DNA of 64,000 nt from Centroberyx gerrardi (taxonomy: Eukaryota > Chordata > Actinopteri > Beryciformes > Berycidae), in the NCBI RefSeq assembly GCF_048128805.1, contig NC_135999.1:16185190-16249189 (forward strand), written 5' to 3'. This document shows positions 55,051-64,000 of this stretch, one piece after another. The position numbers were made by a program, and so were the translations under genes. Within the stretch, counting starts at the first letter, position 1; the number at the start of each line of letters is the position of its first letter. The notes beneath the pieces are model-generated. The model saw only the letters and a program-made list of their open reading frames with translations, was not told where the DNA came from and did not search any database.

Positions 55051-55104
55051 TGGGTGGGTGGGGGATTGGATGGGTGGGTGGGGGATTGGATGGGTGGGTG
55101 GGTG
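55051..55104 (+). repeat. 20-bp tandem repeat, G-rich
   Basis: Unit TGGGTGGGTGGGGGATTGGA occurs twice perfectly, followed by a third half-copy. Runs of three or more G on one strand make it a possible G-quadruplex former. Confidence 0.95.
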
Positions 55105-55271
55105 TGCTGTGTCATCATGACCTGTGTGAGGCATGCTTGGCCGTCAGCCACGCTCACTGCCTAAAGATACCACAGAGCATGAGAGAAGAGCAAAAATGCT
55201 ATTACAGTTACAGCTGCAAATTGTTGGCAAGTTTACAAAAATGTCGCCTCATTATATAAATTCAAGGATAT

Positions 55272-55305
55272 GACAAAATGCCATAATGTGTTATGGCATT
55301 TTGTC
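55272..55305. repeat. perfect 15-bp inverted repeat with 4-base loop
   Basis: GACAAAATGCCATAA, then TGTG, then the exact reverse complement. It may be a hairpin or a fragment of a palindromic mobile element. No Rho-type or other known regulatory role applies in a vertebrate. Confidence 0.9.
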
Positions 55306-57590
55306 TGAGAGAGAAATGCCTTTGAGTGAGAGAGCAGAGTGATGATGTGGGCGATGCTAATGGCCACTTCTTCCTGCCTCCAGATCTTCACAACATGAAC
55401 ACATGGTGAAAGTCAAGCCCCTGAATTGACCCTATAGACGCAGAGAGACTGTGCTGGAGAGAAGACGGGGGGAAACAGCCATGGGGTGAGGCGCAGATAT
55501 TATACACGATATTAATGCAAGGCAGTGGTAGCTGCTTTTCATATCTGTGGTTGCAGTAAATGAGCCTTCTAATGCTAAGAGTTATTTGTAATTGGAGTAA
55601 TTGGAGTAAATAAAATAGGATCTGGGAAGAGGAGTTTTTTTTGTTTGTTTTTTTTTAGATTAAAGTTCTCTTATTGCATAGAAAATGGTTTCTCTATGTA
55701 TTTTATCATCGCTACATCCAAGTTCAACCCCTGCTGAGACCCAGCATGAGGTCAGAGGCTTTTCTTCTAAATTGATACTATTTCTTTTTTCTCCTGCTGT
55801 ATTTCCCCTGCATTATTAAAAAGGCTTTTATCGGGTAATTATCCTAAAAAGCCAAAATGGCTCCATTTTAGTTCATTCTTTGTGATGAGGTCCATGTTTA
55901 AGATGAAGTCCCATAATTAGCAAAGGCATAAACATGTGTGTCTAAAGTTGTATACTCTGACTTGTGATGCAGAAGAGAAAGGTTCCTCCTGTCTTTCCTG
56001 CAGCACTTGACCTGGTATAGAACCTTGCAGAACCCGATAAAGCATTGTATCCTTGGCTGCTGCAGATCCCACATTACTGTATATTAACTTGGCTTAGATC
56101 ACATATTCAACAGCACAGCCTTCCCAATAACTTTCACTGAAGAAAAGACTTATCATATTTCTACATCAATTTTTTATTTGAGTTTGGCATTGTCAACATA
56201 TATGCTCAGTCAAAACGGCATGAATGAGACAAAAGAAGTTAATCAATTATTCAGCAGCCATTCTGGGACCTCTGACTAATCCTGCCATGCTCTACTGGAC
56301 TAATGGCGGCAGCAGGTGCAGGCAGCTGTGACCAGGACAGGAAATAAACTCTTGTTCAAACTCCGGTCTGGGTGTTCTGGTTCATCCTTTAACTGCAGAC
56401 CAAGTTTACCAAAAGCATGAACTTGGTTTACAGGATTGAGAAACTTTTGTGAAACACTGTAGTCTGTGATTTCTTCAGTGTCTCTCCGATTTCATTGATG
56501 CTATGATTTCAAAATCAGTGGATCCTAGATCTGTGACATTCAAAGCAAATATACTGTTTGTCCTGACATGCAAAAACTGAGGAGGAAGGAAGGTTGGATA
56601 ATGAATCAAAATGTTAGTAGTCCACTTCATTATGGTGTGTTCAATTCTTTAAATTTAAGTACTCTGGTGCTGTTTAATGTGGATTATTTGAATGGACTTA
56701 AAAAGAAAGTTTGAGTTTTCAAACAGTTACATGGTTATTTTTTGAAAGAAAGAGAAGCAGGATGTTGGAATGAAGGGAAACCTTGTTGTTCCAAAATGCA
56801 ATGATGGGGACTTCTCTAATACATCATGTACCGTGCCAGTGATTCCCTGATTGTGCGCTGCATGCTAAGCGAGCCACTGACTGTGGCATGCACAGTGCAT
56901 TAGTTTTCTAAAATAGCGGTGTGGTCTAAAGATGTTGCAAGAACGGCCCCTCCCCCAAACCCTGAGACACAGCAGACAATTACCCTCATACCGCCTTTTT
57001 TCTATCAGCATCATAGAAATCAGTAATGGAAAAGGAATGCAAATAACTTGTTTCTCTCTTTCTTTCCTTCTTTCATTCTTTTTTTTTTTAATCTGAAAAG
57101 GGTCTTTCATGGGCTGCTGCATAATGTAGAGTTGTCATGGCAACAGCCTCCTTCAGAAGAAGGGAGGGGCTGAACAGCAGAGGCTGGGATGCCCCACACA
57201 TCATGAGGAGGCCTAGTGTAACTTCAAAAAGTTTACAAATTTACTAGTTTTGCCAAAAACATATTATATTATAAACAAACCCATACACTGTCCAACAGTT
57301 TGTTGCACTCTGTGTAAAAATGTAACAATAACTCAATGAAAAACATTTCTAATTTAAAAAGTTGAAAATATAATGGATATAAATGACTTTGAATTTGAAT
57401 TAACGTAGCCTATGCACTTTTAATATATATATTTTTATTATTATTATTTCACCACCAAACTGCCTACAAACTATCATTTGAAGAAACAAACAAGCATAGC
57501 ATCTCCTGCATTCTCATCACAGAGGAAAAATAGAAATAATGCATGGATACCAAGGCTATTTTTACACAATAATGTAATATTGATGAAGTT
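55306..57590. other. intergenic region
   Basis: AT-rich, with T-rich runs at about 55635 and 57080. No gene, RNA or recognisable transposon is supported. Confidence 0.5.
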
Positions 57591-57594
57591 TTTT

Positions 57595-57919
57595 TATAAA
57601 CGGACCGGATTAACCTAAATGCATCTGGCTGTGGTTGCCTTTCCCTTTTATTGTCGCTCCAGATCCCTTTAACAACTGAGCTGGAACCGAACTGTTCCTC
57701 AGTGAAGCAGCTTCAGCTGTAGTTTGGATTAGACAGACCCGGACAGGGGGCCGTAGACCGCACAGACCGGCAGGATACCGGGCGGAGGAGAGCGATAACC
57801 AGATGCTCTGACTCAAAAAGAGAGTAAGGATCCTCGCTTGTCGTCGTCATCCTCGTGCGTCATTATAGTTTTCAGACCATCAAATGATAACTGTGGGTGA
57901 GACAACCTTGACGTAAACG
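57595..57919 (+). promoter_or_regulatory. TATA-type promoter and candidate non-coding first exon (possibly trim2)
   Basis: TTTTTTATAAACGG (TATAAA at 57595-57600) is followed by a sharply GC-richer stretch. Two good donors follow: AAAAAGAGA|GTAAGG (57823) and TAAACG|GTGAGT (57919). No long coding frame lies between. Because TRIM2 follows FHDC1 in human, this may be an upstream first exon of trim2, but nothing in the sequence itself names the gene. Confidence 0.45.
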
Positions 57920-58144
57920 GTGAGTGTGTTGCATGTGTATCTGCCCTTTTACGAATCACAATTTGATAGATTTCTATCAAAGCTGGTATCCGCGTCATTG
58001 TCAAAAGTCCTGTAGCTACTTGAACTTGCTATCACAGCTGCAGTGGGTTTACATTAGATAGACCTGTTAAAAGCAATATCATCGGAACAATTTTGGGAAA
58101 CATTTTGCCGGTGTAAACTCCTACGCAGGATGTCTTTTTGTAGA

Positions 58145-58180
58145 TATTTAGCTGACGCCCTTAACCAAAACGACCCTCAA
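58145..58180 (+). repeat. short teleost interspersed repeat motif, degenerate
   Basis: ATTTAGCTGACGCCCTTAAC then CAAAACGACC, related to the copy at 38866-38911. Confidence 0.45.
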
Positions 58181-58689
58181 TTGCTGCAACAGCAGAAAAA
58201 GCTTTAATTCCCAGATCGACATTACAAGTAGGCTATCCCAGCGTGAGCAGTAGGATCCAAGCCAAAGTGTCCTGGCAGTAGCCTACATCTAACTAATAAT
58301 CCTGTGTGCCTAATTATATTATCTTGGTATGATTGATTCATGACCCTCGACTACTTCAATCCAATTACAGTAGACCTATTCCCAAAACTATAACTATAAA
58401 GCCCATACATGGGCTTTCCCTGTGACTGCAGCTTAGTTATCTGCTGTTACCATCATCAAACCTGTGGAAACCTGAATGAACCTGGCTGCCTCCTTGCTGA
58501 GTGATGAATAAAATAGGATCTTATGCAATGTAACATGTGGCTTGTGAGTCTGAGAGCTGCAGTGGACCTACAGGTTTTATGTAAAGTCCACATTCAAACA
58601 ATATTCAGGTTTGCAGTCAGAATACTGTAGTCATCCACTGAGGGTGACTGCAGCTCCCACTCAATCACCAGGTGGAAAGAAACTAATTG

Positions 58690-59138
58690 GAACTACTGAA
58701 CTCTACTTGAGAACATTTTTAACGTTTCCAAGCACTTTTCAAAGTATGACATGTTAGTTCTACCTGAGTTTTTTTTTTTTTGTTTTTGTTTTTTTCAGGT
58801 ATTTACTCTTATTGTAATTGGAGTTTAACTTGTTCATCTGGCATTTACAGTAAAGTTACTCCTAACTTTACCTCAAGTAACACTACTACATTGTAGCTAT
58901 GAGCTACAGACCTAACCAAACCAAATCAGGTAGTCTGCTGCATTTTTTGGGAGATAATTTTGTAACATGCACAAAATCTTGATTTTCACTTTAAAATAAG
59001 TAGTTGAGTGTTTTTTTTAGTGAGCTCCTCTTATTTTCTTGACTACTTCTGACAGGTCATCTTTTTCCATCTTAGGTGCAATTTAACTGCACTAGCAGTG
59101 TTTTTTACTTATTTTAGTAGCTACTCTTTCCACCTCTG
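58690..59138. mobile_element. decayed hAT-type MITE (left limit uncertain)
   Basis: The right end TACTCTTTCCACCTCTG is the reverse complement of CAGAGGTGGAAAGAGTA, the same terminus type as the element at 31084. The interior has ACTCTTATT and CTCAAGTA words. The left terminus could not be identified. Confidence 0.5.
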
Positions 59139-59234
59139 TTTCAGCTGCATAGTATGGGCACATGTTACTCAATCCCTCTATTCTTCTTTGCAGATGAAGC
59201 AAGTGGACTGTGAAGTCTTATTACGTTTGCCTTT

Positions 59235-59300
<66 letters not shown>

Positions 59301-59330
59301 ATATAGACAGACAGAGAGAGAGAGAGAGTC
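59235..59330. repeat. composite (CT)n(CA)n(GA)n microsatellite
   Basis: CT tract, about 20 CA units, then an interrupted GA tract. Frames reading SLSLSHTHTH are repeat artefacts. Confidence 0.97.
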
Positions 59331-61693
59331 TCTTTTTCTCCGGACTGATGCCTAGTTTTTGTATGGCAGCTGTTTTTTCAGTCCGTGTGACATCAGAAGT
59401 GCTTGAATGCAGTAAGTGATTCTGAGAAGAGGAGTGAGTGTTGCAGTAAATGCTGCGTAACTCTCCCTCCACTGCAGTGTTGTGCTGCAGCTGTGCAAGT
59501 GGATCTGTGGGAATATTCACATGCTCAGTGCTGTGCAGTTCAGCAGGAAATTAACAATCTACCAAATGGATTCAGTGCAGTCTGGTTTAATATACGCAAA
59601 ATACACTCCCTAACCATGTGTTCTGCATAGGGTTTTCTGAAACTGTTATACAGTAGTTGGCCTGGTTGTCACAGTGCAGTAAAGGTCATGTGGAGCAAGG
59701 CCTTGCTTGAAGCTGAGCAGTGAAGTGAAGAGTAACTGCTATTACAGTAATTCCCCACTGATGGTTACTTGGGTATGCGTAATGATTAATAATAATTATT
59801 GCATACCTCCAGGAGTCGTTTAAGTGTCTGTAATGTCATGATTCAAATATTGCAGCATTTCTGTTCTAGCTCTGCTCTAGTGTTGCACTGACAACAGCAT
59901 TATTTGTCTTCCAATCATGGCACCATTGATCTTTCTCCATGGCATATGTATAGCTGTGATGACTGCAAGTATTGATGTGTTTCAGTCTGTACAGTGAGGA
60001 AATGCCCCAAAGGCTTACTGAACTGTTGCCTTGTGACATGTTGACCTTATAGGATCAATGGGCCTGGTGCTGTGAGCTGTGCCTGAGCTCTACCATGGGG
60101 AGCCCTGGCTGGTTAGAGCTAATTAGTTGGAATTGGACACCAGCCAGCTTAGTGACACCCAACTGAGTAGTAGCTCTGAGTGTCTGAGTGTGGATTTGGA
60201 GAAGTCGCAGTGTCTATGTGTGAAGGGCTATAACTATTACTGTAACAAGAGGGACACTGCAGGGCTGGGCACATGATCGCTAAATCTTCCATTTATTTAA
60301 AGAGGGGATACTACTTGTGTCAAAGGTCATGAGCCAGATGAAAAACCCACAATGTTGCGAGCATGTGTCGTGCATCCAGCTAAGAAGCCACCAGCATCAT
60401 TTTTTACCATTTGAGGGTTTATTTTTTTCATCTTTTACCTTTTTCAGCTATTACCATTAGCAGGTAGCCTGTGGTGTGTATTCTCAAGTAAACACATTGA
60501 AACATACAACGATAATCATTGCAGAATGCCTTGGCTTGAGTAGGTCTGGTTATGGTGCCTGTAATAAATAATTTTAAGTTGAATACATTCCCCCCATCTG
60601 CAAATACTGCAAATATTCCTCTTTGAAGGTGGTTTGGAAAATTGCAAACCGTCCCACCTCTGTATGTGTGCACATGTACTGCATTTGCACGCTCTCACAA
60701 ACATTATCAACATGCAAAGTGTATATCATTCTCTAACCAGCAGGGGATATCAGTGCTGCACAAAAGGAACATGGCCCACCCAAATATTTAACATTAAAAG
60801 CATAACATTGGACTGTTGTGCGTCTCTGTCATGCTTCTTGAACTTGTTCAGTAACCAATAACTGATGTGAACCCAAGCAGTTCCAATATCAATCTGTTCT
60901 ATGTAAGCTGAATGAAACACATCATATACAGCAGCCATAAATCTGCCATGTGTTGATGCCTTGTGTTCCAGCTCATTGGTCCCAGTTGAGTCTGATGCAG
61001 AGGCAGGTGAAGTGTAACATGTTGTTCACAGGTGGCCACTCACACACAGCAAAAGATCTGGTTTCCATGACACCCATCATGGCAAATTTACCGTTTTGTA
61101 TGTGTGCAGATGCAGTTTAATGTGCCGTAAAAAGCAAGTCATTCAGAGAAAGCATTTCCAATTTGTATGCACAGCGTGTGTTAGTGTACACCGTGTGTGT
61201 GTCCACACTTGTGTCTATGTCTCTTTCTGGGTGTCTTGTTTGTATTTCAGTTTATTTTGTGTTGTCTCTCTTTCTGTTCTTTTGCATCTAGGTCAAGCAA
61301 TTTGTCTTTGTTTTTCTTTGCTCAAGGTACAGAATGAGGGAATATTCAAAATGACCTTAACAAGCCAATCTAGTCTTCTTGTTCTCCTTTTCTCGGTTGA
61401 ATGTCTGATTTTCTGATGGGTGCAGATGTGTTTATGCTACAGTGATTCATCAGACTCTCTTTTATCATCTGTTGACATTGAAGGTAGGCTGTATGCAAAC
61501 TGATACTTAGTCAGCCTGGTACACTGTGTACACCAGTTTAACCCTTTGTCTAACTCTTTAACATTAACGCCACATTGAGCCACTATTGAACTCCAGCACT
61601 GTAAAACCAAATAAACACATATATTGAATTTCTGTTATCCCCCCTTACTTCTCATTTCTGTATTCATCCTTTTCTACCCACCTAGGTTTGTGC

Positions 61694-61769
61694 AGTAGGT
61701 ATGTCAAGCCTACTCAACTAAACTGTGAGAGAGTACTTTAAAACACTGAGTATGCTTGACATGTCTACT
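61694..61769. repeat. 23-bp near-complementary arms around a 30-base loop
   Basis: Arms 61694-61716 and 61747-61769 pair at 20 of 23 positions as DNA. As RNA, two of the three mismatches become G-U pairs. Size and loop fit a microRNA-type hairpin, but a short MITE is equally possible. Confidence 0.6.
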
Positions 61770-62643
61770 CTGATTGGACATGCTGGGTTACAGAGCTTTC
61801 AGTGCAAGACCCACAGATCTCCGTATTTACAGTACAGGTTTGTTCATTTTTATGATAGAAAATCCAATCCATAAAATAAGTGGAGGCCTATAACTGTTTG
61901 GCAACTTTCCATTTTCACCTCCATTTGCAGCATTTGAGCTGGAAAATGCATCAACATCTCTGCAGCTCAGAAAATGCATGGCTGTCTAGAAATATTCTCC
62001 TACAATTGCTCTTTGACACTTCACATTAAATATTTCAGACTCCATCCTCATTTTTCTTATGTTGGTAATCGTCTTCAAACTATAAACACACATATATTAA
62101 TTAGAAGGTGCCTTTACTCACCCACTCCTTAAGACATACAGTATCTCCAGCTGCTTTCCCTTGTGTGGTTATAAAAATTATATTCTTATATAATGCTAAG
62201 ATAACAGGAATTGAATCATAGTATCCCTGTTTCCTCACAGAGCCATCTGTAAGATGTTGGTAATCCAATTAAGTGTGGATGGAAGGAGGGGCAAAACAAA
62301 TGCATTTGGGTAATTACTACAAACATTATTTGTGGCCTGCCAATAAGATTAAAGCTTTTAAGAAATAGGAAACTCCCAAGGGCTGTACATGTCTGTGTCA
62401 AAGTAAGGAAGTGTGTGTGCATGTGCATATAGTCTGATTAGACAGCATGAGTGATTTTGTTATTGTGGAATGGCCAACGTTTCTCTGCCAAGATGGCAGT
62501 GTGAAATATATGAGGACAATAAGAGGAAGGCTGGCCTCTTGGCAGCAAGACTGCAGGCCACAACAGGAAGGACCAATGATGCTGTCTGTGCCAGGAGAGT
62601 AGAGTCTCCCAAAAATATTCCTTACAGAGTCACCAATATAAAC

Positions 62644-62647
<4 letters not shown>

Positions 62648-62686
<39 letters not shown>
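62648..62686. repeat. (CA)n microsatellite
   Basis: About 19 to 20 uninterrupted CA units. Confidence 0.98.
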
Positions 62687-62687
<1 letters not shown>

Positions 62688-63699
62688 GATGAGAGGAATT
62701 TGATATGTGTTCATCCACCTTGATCTGGTGATTTCTGAGTAAAGCAGTTCACAGATTGTCTCTCCACTCCTCTTCCTGTCTCTCCTGGGAAGTAGTTTGT
62801 TACGTTGCGTCATAACTGTCTTGTTTACCAGCTCTGCTTCAGTGTGCTGAATCCCCAGGGGCAAGTTTAACAGATAGCAACATGCTTGTTTGGTTGATGA
62901 ATGACTGCTGTTTTGCCCTTTGAGCTGTGAATGTGGATGTTGTGCTGTAAAATGACGGCACTGTGATCATCGCTCGGAGTGGAGTGTTGTGGTCCTGGTG
63001 GCCTCCTGTTATGCCAGGGACGTAGTGTGACCATCTTGTTTCTATTATCATAATGACTCACTGCACTTTGTGGCATGTTTTGGCCAACTGTCAAGTTGTC
63101 CATGGGATGGTAATGAAGGAGGTTTGTTTTAAAACCCACAATAGATTATGCAGATGTACAAACCATGAGAGACATTACGCTTTTGGCTCTGACTATTTGG
63201 GCTTATTTCCTCAAAAATGACATCATTCCAGTTTGCTAAAAGGAACAGTGGAACTCATGTACTGTTGGGGCCTTTCTGGGAAATGGGTATCATAATTTGC
63301 TGCACATGGAAACATGGCTCAGCTTTATCCATTTGGTTAACAGTAGTGTCTTTTTTTTTTTTTAACAGAAAATGACAAAACAGCATATTGCATGTAATAC
63401 AGAGATACAGAGTACCGCATTAGGCCTGTTGTACCATGCAGGACTTGGCCAACTGAAATGATGTGGCCACTGCTGGCATGTTTAGTTTCTCTTTCTCCTC
63501 TTCTCTCTCTGTCAGATCCCCCCTTCCTCTGTCCCTCCCTATCTAGCTGTTTCTGCTCTATGCTCGTCACGCCTCTGGGCCTCCTGCCTTCACTGGGGTT
63601 AAAGAGCAACACATGCATGGACCCACCCACCCCTCTCTTCACCAAGCTTTCTGATAGGTCAGTGCTTTCCCTCTGACACTGGAGGCCCTCCCCCTCCTC

Positions 63700-63875
63700 C
63701 TCTGCTCACCCAGTGGCTCTCCGTCAGTCTGTTTGGATTATTGTAACAGCTCAGGCCTCTCGCATGCGTTCCCACTGCACACACAATATCAGAGATGAGA
63801 AGGATTAGGTGACAGACAGCAGCGTTGTTTTCACTCTGAGAGGAGAGAGGAGAGCAGAGCAGCCATGGAGTTCAA
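63700..63875 (+). CDS. candidate first coding exon of the right-hand gene (possibly trim2); coding part 63865-63875
   Basis: A leader rich in GAGAGGAGAGCAGAGC ends in AGCAGCCATGG, a near-ideal Kozak context. ATG-GAG-TTC-AA then meets a consensus donor AA|GTAAGT at 63875, giving MEF plus a split codon in phase 2. It faces rightward. Position after fhdc1 suggests a trim2 isoform by synteny, but 11 coding bases cannot identify it. The 5' limit of the exon is not known. Confidence 0.4.
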
Positions 63876-64000
63876 GTAAGTGGGGTCTTCTGGTTAAAGG
63901 AAGGGAGAAACTATAACAATGTTGCTTTGGAAAAGTCATTATACAGGATAGATTGTATATTTCTAGATATACAATCTTGATAGATTGCGTGTGTGGCTGT

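Larger units (their letters stand above)
57921..63700. other. intergenic or first-intron DNA of the right-hand gene
   Basis: Contains a decayed hAT end (to 59138), CT/CA microsatellites (59235-59330, 62648-62686), a short teleost repeat (58145-58180) and a miRNA-like inverted repeat (61694-61769). No coding exon is supported. Confidence 0.5.

Noticed and set aside
62470..62703. ORF starting MANVSLPRWQCEIYEDNKRK
   Set aside because: No acceptor-donor support, ends in the CA repeat and matches no family I know. Probably chance.

Overview
The window is vertebrate, almost certainly teleost fish and probably a percomorph. Genes are split into short exons with GT-AG introns. Non-coding DNA carries long CA/GA microsatellites, a tRNA-derived SINE in each orientation, an L2-type LINE, Tc1/mariner and hAT non-autonomous elements, and clusters of GCTAACGTTAG-like words. 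No prokaryotic feature, CRISPR array, rRNA or functional tRNA gene was seen. All gene names come from recognising translated exons; no database search was run.

Layout. (1) 1-7014, minus strand: the 5' half of fam193a (five coding exons; the gene runs off the left edge). (2) About 7015-7740: a CpG-rich, head-to-head promoter shared by fam193a and arfip1. (3) 7.6-21.3 kb, plus strand: complete arfip1 (arfaptin-1, BAR/AH-domain Golgi protein), with nine coding exons including an unexpected acidic N-terminal exon. (4) 21.3-24.4 kb: intergenic, with an old L2 fragment. (5) 24.4-50.9 kb, plus strand: complete fhdc1 (FH2-domain formin, also called INF1), with a non-coding first exon, a 10.8-kb first intron, eleven coding exons and a long 3'UTR. 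(6) 50.9-57.6 kb: intergenic, with an L2 LINE split by a hAT element that has a perfect 8-bp target-site duplication. (7) 57.6-64 kb: candidate first exons of a plus-strand gene whose body lies to the right. The human order ARFIP1-FHDC1-TRIM2 suggests trim2, but no diagnostic trim2 coding sequence is inside the window.

Function. Arfaptin-1 senses curved, PI4P- and Arl1/Arf-bearing trans-Golgi membrane. FHDC1 is a formin that joins actin and microtubules and affects Golgi and cilium organisation. The two neighbours therefore act in related cell biology, but the linkage is ancestral synteny rather than an operon. FAM193A has no well-defined biochemical role.

Main leads: an in-frame 138-residue acidic N-terminal extension of arfaptin-1 on its own exon; an fhdc1 upstream ORF whose stop overlaps the main start (TGATG); three exon-like or start-like modules in otherwise non-coding DNA (3.4, 27.4 and 54.2 kb); two strong hairpins (55.3 and 61.7 kb); and a GC-rich unidentified cargo inside the hAT element.
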